Assembly (NCBI RefSeq): GCF_027627575.1
Contig: NZ_CP114065.1
Span: 1,860,001 to 1,924,000, forward strand
Source of the DNA: Kribbella sp. CA-293567
GTDB lineage: Bacteria; Actinomycetota; Actinomycetes; Propionibacteriales; Kribbellaceae
Direction of reading: 5' to 3'
DNA length: 64,000 bases
Positions 30,950 to 39,660 of this stretch are shown one piece after another. Under the pieces are notes generated by a model that was given only the letters and a program-made list of their open reading frames with translations, was not told the origin of the DNA and did not search any database. How positions within the stretch are numbered: the stretch's first letter is position 1; every line of letters starts with the position of its first letter. The position numbers and the translations under genes were made by a program.

Positions 30950-32829
30950 ACCGGCAGTTCCTCCTCGGTCAGGTACTTCGTCAGCTCGTCCCGTTCGAAC
31001 AGCTCCAGCAGGTCCTCGCGCATCGGCACCTGGTCCTTGCGGACCACCAGCACGGTGCCGTCGCCGCCCTGCTCCTGCGAGCAGACCAGGAGCACCTTGC
31101 GCCAGTCGGCGTCCATCCCCGGGAAGTCGTCGCGAGTGTGTCCGCCGCGCGACTCCTGCCGCTCCAGCGCCGCCTTCGCGACGCACTCCGAGACGGTCAG
31201 CATGTTGCGCAGGTCGAGCGCGAGGTGCCAGCCGGGGTTGAACTGCCGGTGCCCCTCGACCGTCATCTTCGCGATCCGGCCACGGAACTCGGCCAGCTTC
31301 GACAGCGCCTGCTCCATCTCCTCGGCCTTGCGGATGATGCCGACCAGGTCGTTCATCGACTGCTGCAGTTCCTGGTGGATCGTGTACGGGTTCTCCCCGC
31401 CCTCGAGCTCGAACGGCGCCAGCGCGTCGGCGGCCGCCGCGGTGACGTCCTCCTCGGCGATCTTCGGCCGGTTCTCGCCGAGCGACTCGACGTACATCGC
31501 CGCGCCGCTGCCGGCCCGGCGCCCGAAGACCAGCAGGTCGGACAGCGAGTTGCCGCCCAGCCGGTTCGAGCCGTGCATGCCACCGGCCACCTCACCGGCC
31601 GCGAACAGACCCGGTACGACCGACGACGCGGTGTCGGGATCGACCTCGACGCCACCCATCACGTAGTGACAGGTCGGCCCGACCTCCATCGGCTCGGCCG
31701 TGATGTCGACGTCGGCCAGCTCCTTGAACTGGTGGTGCATCGACGGCAGCCGGCGCTTGATCTCCTCGGCCGGCAGCCGGGAGGAGACGTCCAGGAAGAC
31801 GCCACCGTGCGGCGTACCGCGGCCGGCCTTGACCTCGGAGTTGATCGCCCGGGCGACCTCGTCGCGGGGGAGCAGTTCCGGGGGACGCCGGTTGTTGTCG
31901 GCGTCCTTGTACCAGCGGTCGGCCTCTTCCTCGGTCTCCGCGTACTGCGCCCGGAACACGTCCGGCACGTACTCGAACATGAACCGCTTGCCCTCGGAGT
32001 TCTTCAGCACCCCACCGTCACCACGGACCGACTCGGTGACCAGGATGCCCTTCACCGACGGCGGCCAGACCATGCCGGTCGGGTGGAACTGGATGAACTC
32101 CATGTTGATCAGCGTCGCGCCGGCCCGCATCGCGAGGGCGTGACCGTCACCGGTGTACTCCCACGAGTTCGAGGTGACCTTGAACGACTTGCCCACACCG
32201 CCGGTGGCCAGCACCACGGCCGGGGCGTCGAACAGGATGAACCGGCCGGACTCACGCCAGTACCCGAAGGCGCCGGAGATCGCGTCGCCGTCCTTGAACA
32301 GCTCGGTGACCGTGCACTCGGCGTAGACCTTGAGGTTCGCCTCGTAGTCGCCGGTGGCCGCGAAGTCCTCCTGCTGCAGCGAGACGATCTTCTGCTGCAG
32401 GGTGCGGATCAGCTCCAGCCCGGTGCGGTCGCCGACGTGCGCGAGCCGCGGGTAGGTGTGCCCGCCGAAGTTGCGCTGGCTGATCTTGCCGTCCGCAGTC
32501 CGGTCGAACAGCGCGCCGTACGTCTCCAGTTCCCAGACGCGGTCGGGGGCTTCCTGCGCGTGCAGTTCGGCCATCCGCCAGTTGTTCAGGAACTTCCCGC
32601 CGCGCATCGTGTCGCGGTAGTGGGTCTGCCAGTTGTCGTTGGAGTTCGCGTTGCCCATCGCCGCGGCGCAGCCGCCCTCGGCCATCACGGTGTGCGCCTT
32701 GCCGAACAACGACTTGCACACGATCGCGGTGCGCTTGCCTTGTTCACGGGCCTCGATCGCCGCCCGCAGGCCGGCGCCGCCGGCGCCGATCACGATGACG
32801 TCGTATTGGTGTCGTTCCAGCTCAGTCAT
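30946..32829 (-). CDS. sdhA: Succinate dehydrogenase flavoprotein subunit
   Basis: A 627-residue FAD-binding catalytic subunit. The Rossmann motif is VIVIGAGGAGLRAAIEA at the N terminus, the flavin-attachment region is KAHTVMAEGGCAAAMGN, and the substrate segments FIQFHPTG and the Arg-rich SNRLGGNSLSDLLVFGRRAG are present. It oxidises succinate to fumarate in the citric acid cycle at the membrane. The stop overlaps the sdhB start by 4 nt; it begins 34 bp after sdhC. No sequence suggests fumarate reductase instead of succinate dehydrogenase, although the family is reversible. Confidence 0.95.
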   Translation of the reverse strand: MTELERHQYDVIVIGAGGAGLRAAIEAREQGKRTAIVCKSLFGKAHTVMAEGGCAAAMGNANSNDNWQTHYRDTMRGGKFLNNWRMAELHAQEAPDRVWELETYGALFDRTADGKISQRNFGGHTYPRLAHVGDRTGLELIRTLQQKIVSLQQEDFAATGDYEANLKVYAECTVTELFKDGDAISGAFGYWRESGRFILFDAPAVVLATGGVGKSFKVTSNSWEYTGDGHALAMRAGATLINMEFIQFHPTGMVWPPSVKGILVTESVRGDGGVLKNSEGKRFMFEYVPDVFRAQYAETEEEADRWYKDADNNRRPPELLPRDEVARAINSEVKAGRGTPHGGVFLDVSSRLPAEEIKRRLPSMHHQFKELADVDITAEPMEVGPTCHYVMGGVEVDPDTASSVVPGLFAAGEVAGGMHGSNRLGGNSLSDLLVFGRRAGSGAAMYVESLGENRPKIAEEDVTAAAADALAPFELEGGENPYTIHQELQQSMNDLVGIIRKAEEMEQALSKLAEFRGRIAKMTVEGHRQFNPGWHLALDLRNMLTVSECVAKAALERQESRGGHTRDDFPGMDADWRKVLLVCSQEQGGDGTVLVVRKDQVPMREDLLELFERDELTKYLTEEELPV

Positions 32830-32863
32830 AAGTCGTCAGACGTCCGTATCAGTTGAAACTGCA

Positions 32864-33664
32864 TCAGTTGAAGAACCGCAGATCGGAGAACCAGCCGGCC
32901 GACAGCGACATGATGTACGCGTCGGTCAGGATCACGGTGAACAGCGAGATCATCGCGAAGGTGCCGTGCTTGGGGTTCAGCTTGGACACGAAGGTCCAGT
33001 ACCGGTAGCGCAGCGGGTGCTTGGAGAAGTTCTTCAGCCGGCCGCCGACGATGTGCCGGCAGGCGTGACACGACAGCGTGTAGAGCCACAGGAAGACCAG
33101 GTTGATCCAGATGATCACGGTCCCCAGGCCGATCCCGAAGCCGCCGTCCTTGCCATGGAAGGCCAGTACCCCGTCGTAGACGTTGAGAACGCCGAAGACC
33201 AGCGCGCCGTAGAAGAAGTAGCGGTGCAGGTTCAGCGCGACCAGCGGGAACTTCCGCTCACCGGTGTACTTCTTGTGCGGCTCCGGCACGGCGCAGGCCG
33301 ACGGCGCGAAGAACAGCGACCGGTACCCCGCCTTGCGGTAGTAGTAGCAGGTGCCGCGGAAGCCGGCCAGCACGGCGAAGGTGATGATGCTGAACGGGAT
33401 CACCCGGGGGAAGTCACCGAACCAGGTGCCGAGGTGACTCGACCCCTCCACGCACGACGACGTGACGCACGGCGAGTACAGCGGGGTCAGGTAGTGGAAG
33501 TCGTCGACCCAGTACCACTGGTTCATGAAGATCCGGACCGTCGCGTAGACGACGAAGAAGCCCAGGATCACCCCGATCCGCAATGGCGCGAGCCACCAGC
33601 GATCGGTACGGAGAGTCTTCTGTTTGATCTGTGCGCGACCGGGTGCGCTCGTTCCGGACGCCAT
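32864..33664 (-). CDS. sdhC: Succinate dehydrogenase membrane anchor (cytochrome b-type, Sdh1)
   Basis: A 266-residue membrane subunit with about five hydrophobic helices (LRIGVILGFFVVYATVRIF, RVIPFSIITFAVLAGF, and three more), larger than the classical SdhC/SdhD pair; the single long anchor is the Sdh1 pattern of actinobacteria. Conserved His/Cys residues in LNLHRYFFYG and LSCHACRHIVGG are candidate heme or cofactor ligands. The ATG at 33664 overlaps the stop of the preceding small gene as TGATG, so initiation depends on coupling; I see no independent ribosome site. Confidence 0.85.
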   Translation of the reverse strand: MASGTSAPGRAQIKQKTLRTDRWWLAPLRIGVILGFFVVYATVRIFMNQWYWVDDFHYLTPLYSPCVTSSCVEGSSHLGTWFGDFPRVIPFSIITFAVLAGFRGTCYYYRKAGYRSLFFAPSACAVPEPHKKYTGERKFPLVALNLHRYFFYGALVFGVLNVYDGVLAFHGKDGGFGIGLGTVIIWINLVFLWLYTLSCHACRHIVGGRLKNFSKHPLRYRYWTFVSKLNPKHGTFAMISLFTVILTDAYIMSLSAGWFSDLRFFN

Positions 33665-33957
33665 CAGGGAGCGCGCCGGTCGGGTGCGCCGAAGCCTTCG
33701 TGCTCCGCGCCGGTCCACATGGACGCGTCGTATTCCACGTCGGGGATCTCCTCGAGTTCCTCCGGAACAGGTCCGGGTCTGTGATGCGGGTCGGGCGGGC
33801 CGAGCTCGGCCAGATCGTCGCTCAGCCGGGCCACGTCCGACACCAGCCGGCGTACGCCGAGGGTGTCACCGTACTCCTGGCTGAGCTTTCCGACGCTGCC
33901 ATGAAGCGCTTCGAGAGCGCGTTGCACCGCTGCCACGGTGCTGTTGCCGTCACCCAT
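33664..33957 (-). CDS. Small hypothetical protein coupled to sdhC
   Basis: A 97-residue soluble protein. The N-terminal half (STVAAVQRALEALHGSVGKLSQEYGDTLGVRRLVSDVARLSDDLAEL) is amphipathic helical, possibly a short coiled coil; the C-terminal half is acidic and Pro-rich. I do not recognise the family. The ATG at 33957 has GGAG 7 nt upstream. Its stop shares a base with the sdhC ATG, so it is the first gene of the sdh operon and may assist assembly or control of the complex; this is inference from context. Confidence 0.65.
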   Translation of the reverse strand: MGDGNSTVAAVQRALEALHGSVGKLSQEYGDTLGVRRLVSDVARLSDDLAELGPPDPHHRPGPVPEELEEIPDVEYDASMWTGAEHEGFGAPDRRAP

Positions 33958-34064
33958 GCCGACTCCAGTGATGGATTTGTCGCTGTAAGTATGGGCACAC
34001 TTTGCCCTCGCTCGGCGCACAACGGAAGACCTCTCGGTACGGCGTGTTTCTACTTAGGTTCACC

Positions 34065-34691
34065 TCAGTTGCCGATGGCGGTCGGGTGGAGTAAAGGGGC
34101 GAAACCGGCCTTCAGCACAAGGAGATTCGCCGGCGGTGTCAGCACTTCGACCTCGCGTACGCCGGCCGGTCGCACCGGTGTGGCGTATCCCTCCCACGTC
34201 CAGCCGAGCACCTTCCCGGCCAGCACGAGCGCCGGCCGGCCGGCGTGACGGATCATCGCGCCGTCCGGAAGCTCGGCCGGATCCGCCCTCGTCGTGCGCT
34301 GCCGGCGAGTCCTCGGCTCGACCCGTTCGAGATGGAGCTGGGCGTCCATCTCGTTCGCTCGAGGCCGCTCGGGCAGACCGCGTGCGGCGGCCCACGCACC
34401 GGCGTACCGGAGGAAGTCGTGACGGCGGCAGTAGGCGCACGGGCGGTGTCCGGCGGCCAGTGCCACCGCCTCGTCGTAGAAGAACAGTGCGGTCCAGCGT
34501 CCAAGTGGCATCGGTTCCCTCTGGGCGCCCTTCCAATCAAGAACGCAACAGATCCAGGCCTTCGATCGCCAGCGCGTGGTGCCGAGCGTGCGGTCCGGCC
34601 GGTGCAGGCTGCCGCGATTGCCCATCAGCAGGCCGCGGCCGGCCTCGGCCACGATCTCCTGCGTCGGCAGCACTCTGTTCTGTAGCGGCAC
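34065..34691 (-). CDS. Conserved hypothetical protein with a CxxC-like motif
   Basis: A 208-residue protein rich in Arg and Trp. Conserved-looking segments are [65 protein letters not shown] and [15 protein letters not shown] might bind metal with nearby His/Cys residues. I recall uncharacterised homologues with the MPLQNRV start in many actinobacteria and proteobacteria, but no known function. Divergent from the NUDIX gene with 63 bp between. Confidence 0.7.
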   Translation of the reverse strand: MPLQNRVLPTQEIVAEAGRGLLMGNRGSLHRPDRTLGTTRWRSKAWICCVLDWKGAQREPMPLGRWTALFFYDEAVALAAGHRPCAYCRRHDFLRYAGAWAAARGLPERPRANEMDAQLHLERVEPRTRRQRTTRADPAELPDGAMIRHAGRPALVLAGKVLGWTWEGYATPVRPAGVREVEVLTPPANLLVLKAGFAPLLHPTAIGN

Positions 34692-34740
34692 GTCACCATC
34701 CTGACGGCGGCCACCGACACTTCCGGAGTCCGGGCACTTC

Positions 34741-34746
34741 TAGAGT
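34741..34746 (+). promoter_or_regulatory. -10 box of the NUDIX gene (leaderless)
   Basis: TAGAGT, 8 nt before the ATG at 34755, with no ribosome site. Confidence 0.5.
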
Positions 34747-34754
34747 TCAGCTCC

Positions 34755-35138
34755 ATGAGCAACCAGCAGATCGTCGTCGGGGTCGCCGTGATCCGCGCGG
34801 GCCGGGTGCTGGCGGCGCTGCGCCCCGGACCGGACGGCGGCTGGGAGTTTCCCGGTGGCAAGGTCGAGGCGGGGGAGACCGACGAGCAGGCCGCCGTACG
34901 CGAGTTGCGGGAGGAGCTGGGACTCGAGATCGAGCCCGGCCGCTCCCTCGGCCTCGACCAGCCGATCAACGACAAATACGTACTGCGTGTTTACACCGCG
35001 TCACTCCTCACCGGTGAGCCGGTACTGCGGGAGCACGGCGCGATCCGCTGGGTGGGAGCCGGTGAGCTGGCAGAACTCGACTGGCTGCCGGCCGACCGGC
35101 CCTTCCTGCCCTTATTACGTGAGGTTTTCAGTGCGTAA
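34755..35138 (+). CDS. NUDIX hydrolase (MutT-like)
   Basis: A 127-residue enzyme. The Nudix box [24 protein letters not shown] (Gx5Ex7REUxEExGU) is complete. The C terminus ([24 protein letters not shown]) matches the MutT/8-oxo-dGTP diphosphatase branch, so it probably cleans oxidised nucleotides. Small size and lack of extra domains fit MutT. It stands alone between a hypothetical gene and an ABC transporter operon, with its own leaderless -10. Confidence 0.92.
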   Translation: MSNQQIVVGVAVIRAGRVLAALRPGPDGGWEFPGGKVEAGETDEQAAVRELREELGLEIEPGRSLGLDQPINDKYVLRVYTASLLTGEPVLREHGAIRWVGAGELAELDWLPADRPFLPLLREVFSA

Positions 35139-35146
35139 ATCGATCC

Positions 35147-35162
35147 GTCACGATTCCGTGAC
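35147..35162. promoter_or_regulatory. Palindrome downstream of the NUDIX gene and upstream of the ABC operon
   Basis: GTCACG-ATTC-CGTGAC, perfect 6-bp arms. Candidate operator for the oligopeptide importer, or a short terminator for the NUDIX gene. Confidence 0.35.
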
Positions 35163-35220
35163 ATCGGTGCCAGCCCAGTGGCGTCCACACTGCGAGATCC
35201 GTAGGGTTCCCGGCAACTCG

Positions 35221-35239
35221 ACCGTCGGAGCCCGACGGT
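35221..35239 (+). promoter_or_regulatory. Tight hairpin in the 5' leader of the ABC importer operon
   Basis: ACCGTCGG-AGC-CCGACGGT, perfect 8-bp arms with a 3-nt loop, ending 28 nt before the first ATG. It could be an attenuator or an operator; no T-tract follows. Confidence 0.4.
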
Positions 35240-35267
35240 GCGACAAGGGGAAGGGTAGGCAACAGCG

Positions 35268-36314
35268 ATGACGCTGGGGGTTTCCGAAGACCTGTCTCCA
35301 GAAGGCGGTCTTCCGGCAGATGGTTTGGCCGAGACGTCCGAGGCCAAACAGATCGAGGGCCGGTCCCTGGGGCAGATCGCCTGGGCCCGGCTGAAGAAGG
35401 ACAAGATCGCGGTCATCAGCGCGATCGTGATCCTGCTGATCATCGTGGTGGCGGTCTTCGCGCCGCTGATCGTCAAGCTGAACGGCTTCCCGCCGGACCA
35501 GTTCAACAAGCTCAACGAGGACGGCGGGCCGCTGCTGAACACGCGTGACGGCGGCATCCCGATCGGTGGCCTGTGGGGCAGTGGCACCAGCGCCGAGCAC
35601 TGGCTCGGCGTCGAGCCGCAGAACGGCCGCGACGTGTTCTCCCGGCTGATCTACGGCACCCGGGTCTCGCTGCTGGTCGCCCTCGGTGGCACCCTGATCG
35701 CGATCGTCATCGGCACCGTGGTCGGCATGGTCGCCGGTTACTTCGGTGGCTGGGTCGACACCCTGCTCAGCCGGCTGATGGACATCATGCTGAGCTTCCC
35801 GTCGCTGCTGTTCATCATGGCCCTGACGCCGGTGGTCGCCGACCGCGGTCAGGATCTGCTGGGCATCCCCGACGACAACAGACTCCGGCTCGGCGTGCTG
35901 ATGTTCGTGCTCGGCTTCTTCGGCTGGGCGTACCTGGCCCGGATCGTTCGCGGCCAGACGCTGTCCCTGCGGGAGCGGGAGTTCGTCGAAGCGGCCAGGT
36001 CGCTCGGCGCCGGACCGGCGTACGTGATCTTCAAGCAGATCCTGCCGAACCTGATCCCGACGCTGCTCGTCTACACGACGCTGCTGATCCCGGGCAACAT
36101 CACCGCGGAGGCCGCGCTGTCCTTCCTCGGTGTCGGCATCAAGGAGCCGACCGCCTCCTGGGGCCGGATGATCTCCGACGCGTCGAACTGGATCGAGAGC
36201 AACCCGCTCTACCTGTTCTTCCCGGGCCTCGCGCTGTTCATCACCGTTCTGGCGTTCAACCTGCTCGGTGACTCCGTGCGTGACGCCCTCGACCCCCGTG
36301 CCGGGAGGAGCTGA
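35268..36314 (+). CDS. ABC transporter permease (oligopeptide type, DppC/OppC-like)
   Basis: A 348-residue inner-membrane permease of the peptide/nickel class. One N-terminal helix (KIAVISAIVILLIIVVAVFAPLIV) precedes a periplasmic insert and a five-helix core; the ATPase-contact EAA loop is EFVEAARSLGAGPAYVIFKQILPNLIPTLL. First gene of a five-gene operon: two permeases, two ATPases and the binding protein. The order with the C-type permease first is slightly unusual, since dppB usually precedes dppC. Imports oligopeptides or similar substrates. Confidence 0.93.
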   Translation: MTLGVSEDLSPEGGLPADGLAETSEAKQIEGRSLGQIAWARLKKDKIAVISAIVILLIIVVAVFAPLIVKLNGFPPDQFNKLNEDGGPLLNTRDGGIPIGGLWGSGTSAEHWLGVEPQNGRDVFSRLIYGTRVSLLVALGGTLIAIVIGTVVGMVAGYFGGWVDTLLSRLMDIMLSFPSLLFIMALTPVVADRGQDLLGIPDDNRLRLGVLMFVLGFFGWAYLARIVRGQTLSLREREFVEAARSLGAGPAYVIFKQILPNLIPTLLVYTTLLIPGNITAEAALSFLGVGIKEPTASWGRMISDASNWIESNPLYLFFPGLALFITVLAFNLLGDSVRDALDPRAGRS

Positions 36315-36317
36315 CCC

Positions 36318-37322
36318 ATGGGCCGCTATCTGATCCGCCGGCTGCTGCAGACCCTCGTCATCCTCTGGGTGATCAGCGCCATCACGTTCTTCCTGTTCTG
36401 GATCACGCCGGCCAACCCCGCGCTGCTGATCTGTGGCAAGAACTGCAACACCGAGACGATCGCGACGGTGAACGCGACGTACGGGTTCGACGACCCGCTG
36501 GTCGTCCAGTACGGCACGTACATGAAGGGGCTGATCAGCCCCTCCGGCCGGGAGATCGGCTCCGAGGGCAACGAGCGCAACTGCGACTGGCCGTGCTTCG
36601 GTGAGTCCTACCAGAACGGCATCCCGGTCTGGGACTCGATCTCCGACGCCTTCCCGGCGACCTTCTGGCTGGCCGCCGGCGCCGCGATCATCTGGCTGAT
36701 CTTCGGCGTGATGCTCGGTCTGCTGGCGGCACTGCGCAAGGGCAAGGCCCTGGACAAGTTGAGTGTCGGGTTGGCGTTGTTCGGGGTCTCGTTCCCGACC
36801 ATCGTGTTCGGCTACCTGCTCTTGTTCCTGTTCATCGTCAAGCTGCAGTGGATCCCGTTCCCGGACACGGCCAACGCGGCCCTGTTCACCGTCGGCCCAC
36901 TGAAGTGGCTGCAGTTCTACATCCTGCCGTGGATCACGCTGGCGCTGGTCTACGCGGCGCTCTACACCCGGATCACCCGGGCCAACATGATCGACACGAT
37001 GAACGAGGACTACATCCGGACCGCGCGGGCCAAGGGGCTGGGTGAGGGCACGGTGATCTTCAAGCACGGACTGCGCTCCGCGCTGACCCCGATCGTGACG
37101 ATCTTCGGTCTCGACCTCGGCAGCCTGCTCGGCGGCGCGGTGATCACCGAACAGATCTTCAGCATCACCGGTCTGGGCAAGTTCTCGATCGACTCGGTAC
37201 TGGGCAACGACCTGCCCGCCATCATGGGCGTCGTCCTGTTCGCCGCGATCTTCGTCGTCGTGGCCAACGTGATCGTCGACATCCTGTATGCCGTCATCGA
37301 CCCGCGCGTGCGGTTGTCCTGA
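36318..37322 (+). CDS. ABC transporter permease (DppB/OppB-like)
   Basis: A 334-residue permease with an N-terminal helix and start MGRYLIRRLLQTLVILWVIS, typical of DppB-type proteins (conserved Arg-Leu after the start). The EAA loop is YIRTARAKGLGEGTVIFKHGLRSALTPIVT. It carries an extended extracytoplasmic loop with three Cys (LLICGKNCNTETIA, NERNCDWPCFG) that could form disulfides. Begins 3 bp after the previous gene. Confidence 0.93.
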   Translation: MGRYLIRRLLQTLVILWVISAITFFLFWITPANPALLICGKNCNTETIATVNATYGFDDPLVVQYGTYMKGLISPSGREIGSEGNERNCDWPCFGESYQNGIPVWDSISDAFPATFWLAAGAAIIWLIFGVMLGLLAALRKGKALDKLSVGLALFGVSFPTIVFGYLLLFLFIVKLQWIPFPDTANAALFTVGPLKWLQFYILPWITLALVYAALYTRITRANMIDTMNEDYIRTARAKGLGEGTVIFKHGLRSALTPIVTIFGLDLGSLLGGAVITEQIFSITGLGKFSIDSVLGNDLPAIMGVVLFAAIFVVVANVIVDILYAVIDPRVRLS

Positions 37323-37338
37323 CCCGACGAGGAGACAA

Positions 37339-38409
37339 GTGACCGAGTCTGTGACAACCACAGCAAGTGCGGACCGTGGTACCGGTAAGCCGTTCCTGGA
37401 ACTGAAGGACCTGCAGGTGCACTTCCCGACCGACGACGGTCTGGTGAAGGCCGTGAACGGTCTGAGTTTCAGCCTGGAACGGGGCAAGACCCTCGGCATC
37501 GTGGGCGAGTCGGGCTCCGGCAAGAGTGTGTCGAGCCTGGCGATCATGGGCCTGCACAAGGGCAGCCGGGCCCAGGTGAGCGGTGAGATCTGGCTGGACG
37601 GCGCCGAACTGGTGTCGATGTCCGTGCCGGAGATGCGCCGGCTGCGCGGCCAGCAGGTGGCGATGATCTTCCAGGACCCGCTGTCGGCGATGCACCCGTT
37701 CTACCGGGTCGGCGACCAGCTGGTCGAGGCGTACCGGGTGCACAACCAGGTGACCAAGGCGGTGGCGAAGAAGCGCGCGATCGACCTGCTCGACCGGGTC
37801 GGCATCCCGTCGCCGGACAAGCGGTTCTTCGACTACCCGCACCAGTTCTCCGGCGGAATGCGGCAGCGCGCGATGATCGCGATGGCGTTGATGTGCGACC
37901 CGCAGCTGCTGATCGCCGACGAGCCGACCACCGCCCTGGACGTCACCGTCCAGGCGCAGATCCTCGACCTGATGCAGGACCTGCAGAAGGAGTTCAACTC
38001 CGCGATCGTGATCATCACCCACGACCTCGGCGTGGTGGCCCAGATGGCGCAGGACGTGGTGGTCATGTACGGCGGCCGGGTGGTCGAGTCCGGCCCGGTC
38101 CGCGACATCTTCTACCGGCCCGAGATGCCCTACACCTGGGGTCTGCTCGGTTCGATCCCGCGGGTGAACCGCGGCGGCGACCACCGGCTGAAGTCGATCC
38201 GGGGAACTCCGCCGTCGCTGATCAACCTGCCGAAGGGGTGCCCGTTCCAGCCGCGCTGCGACTACCAGCAGTACGTCGAGGGTCACTCCTGCACCGGCGA
38301 GGTACCCGAGCTGCTGCAGGTCGGGGTGGAGGAGCACCGGGTGCGCTGCCACATCGAGAGTGCCAAGCGGCGCGAGATCTTCACCGAGCAGATCAAGCCG
38401 GCCCTGTGA
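37339..38409 (+). CDS. ABC transporter ATP-binding protein (DppD/OppD-like)
   Basis: A 356-residue ATPase. Walker A is GESGSGKS, the signature is QFSGGMRQRAMIAMAL, and Walker B is LLIADEPTTALD. The C-terminal oligopeptide-ABC extension with conserved Cys residues (KGCPFQPRCDYQQYVEGHSC) is present and in relatives may bind an iron-sulfur cluster or stabilise the domain. The GTG at 37339 has GAGGAG 7 nt upstream. Pairs with the next ATPase to power import. Confidence 0.94.
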   Translation: MTESVTTTASADRGTGKPFLELKDLQVHFPTDDGLVKAVNGLSFSLERGKTLGIVGESGSGKSVSSLAIMGLHKGSRAQVSGEIWLDGAELVSMSVPEMRRLRGQQVAMIFQDPLSAMHPFYRVGDQLVEAYRVHNQVTKAVAKKRAIDLLDRVGIPSPDKRFFDYPHQFSGGMRQRAMIAMALMCDPQLLIADEPTTALDVTVQAQILDLMQDLQKEFNSAIVIITHDLGVVAQMAQDVVVMYGGRVVESGPVRDIFYRPEMPYTWGLLGSIPRVNRGGDHRLKSIRGTPPSLINLPKGCPFQPRCDYQQYVEGHSCTGEVPELLQVGVEEHRVRCHIESAKRREIFTEQIKPAL

Positions 38410-38437
38410 TGCGGAACCGCAAGAACGAGGAGCGATC

Positions 38438-39475
38438 GTGAGTACGTCGACGTCGGCCGAGCAGGTCGTCAGCGCCGGGCAGGGGGAGCCGCTGCTCGAG
38501 GTCAAGGGACTGCAGCGCTACTTCCCGGTGACCCGGGGAATCGTGTTCCAGAAGCAGACCGGCGCGGTCAAGGCGGTCGACGGGATCGACCTGACCATCC
38601 ACTCCGGCGAGACTCTCGGCGTGGTCGGCGAGTCGGGCTGTGGCAAGACCACCACGGGCCGGCTGGTGACCAGGCTGGACGAGCCGACCGGTGGCACCAT
38701 CCGGTTCGAGGGCAACGACATCAGTCATCTCAGCCGGCAGCGGATGCGTCCGTACCGGCGGGAGATCCAGATGATCTTCCAGGACCCGTTCTCGTCGCTG
38801 AACCCGCGGCAGACGATCGGCACCATCATCGCGGCGCCGTTCGAGATCCAGAAGGTGGACAGCGACGGCGGTACGAAGAAGGCCGTCCAGGCGCTGATGG
38901 AGCGGGTCGGGCTGAACCCCGAGCACTACAACCGGTACCCGCACGAGTTCTCGGGTGGTCAGCGGCAGCGGATCGGCGTCGCCCGGGCGCTCGCGCTGCG
39001 GCCGAAGCTGATCGTCTGCGACGAGCCGGTCTCGGCCCTCGACGTCTCGATCCAGGCCCAGATCGTGAACCTGCTGGAGGACCTGCAGGACGAGTTCAAC
39101 CTCGCCTACATGTTTATCGCCCACGACCTGTCGGTGATCCGGCACATCTCCGACCGGGTCGCGGTGATGTACCTCGGCAAGGTGGTCGAGATCGCAGACC
39201 GTGACGAGTTGTACAACCATGCCCGGCACCCCTACACGCACGCGCTGTTGTCGGCGGTCCCCGAAGCGGACCCGGACGCGCTGGCGCACCGTGAGCGGAT
39301 CCGGCTCACCGGTGACGTGCCGAGCCCCCTGAATCCACCGTCGGGTTGCCGATTCCGGACCCGGTGCTGGAAAGCGGAAGACATCTGCGCCGAGCAGGAG
39401 CCACCGTTGGTGCAGATCGGAGCCCCGGGCCACCAGGCGGCCTGCCACTTCCCGGAGGAGCGCGACGTGATCTGA
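38438..39475 (+). CDS. ABC transporter ATP-binding protein (DppF/OppF-like)
   Basis: A 345-residue ATPase with Walker A GESGCGKT, signature [16 protein letters not shown], Walker [13 protein letters not shown] and the C-terminal oligopeptide extension ([16 protein letters not shown]). The GTG at 38438 follows GAGGAG, 5 nt away. It forms a heterodimer with the upstream ATPase. A 185-bp gap separates it from the binding-protein gene, so the latter may also have its own promoter. Confidence 0.94.
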   Translation: MSTSTSAEQVVSAGQGEPLLEVKGLQRYFPVTRGIVFQKQTGAVKAVDGIDLTIHSGETLGVVGESGCGKTTTGRLVTRLDEPTGGTIRFEGNDISHLSRQRMRPYRREIQMIFQDPFSSLNPRQTIGTIIAAPFEIQKVDSDGGTKKAVQALMERVGLNPEHYNRYPHEFSGGQRQRIGVARALALRPKLIVCDEPVSALDVSIQAQIVNLLEDLQDEFNLAYMFIAHDLSVIRHISDRVAVMYLGKVVEIADRDELYNHARHPYTHALLSAVPEADPDALAHRERIRLTGDVPSPLNPPSGCRFRTRCWKAEDICAEQEPPLVQIGAPGHQAACHFPEERDVI

Positions 39476-39589
39476 AAACTACACAGAGTAGCTGAAAGAT
39501 CTATCGATGGCATTGAACCAATCACGATCTGGTCACCGAGCGGAATGCTCGTTGCGCCACCTGTGAATCCGTGAGTTGATGACCGCGAA

Positions 39590-39599
39590 TTGACGTCAA
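39590..39599. promoter_or_regulatory. Palindrome upstream of the substrate-binding lipoprotein gene
   Basis: TTGAC-GTCAA, a perfect 10-bp palindrome in the 185-bp gap before the binding-protein gene. Candidate operator. No other structure in the gap was convincing. Confidence 0.3.
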
Positions 39600-39660
39600 G
39601 TGACCTACCGGCCGCCGCGACCCGGCGTGGAACGTCATGACAAGGAAGGAACTACTGGCT

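Noticed and set aside
34054..34069. TTAGGT-TC-ACCTCA, an iron-box-like sequence upstream of the sdh operon
   Set aside because: Matches only one half of the DtxR/IdeR consensus with different spacing and overlaps the end of the 34065 gene; too weak to call.
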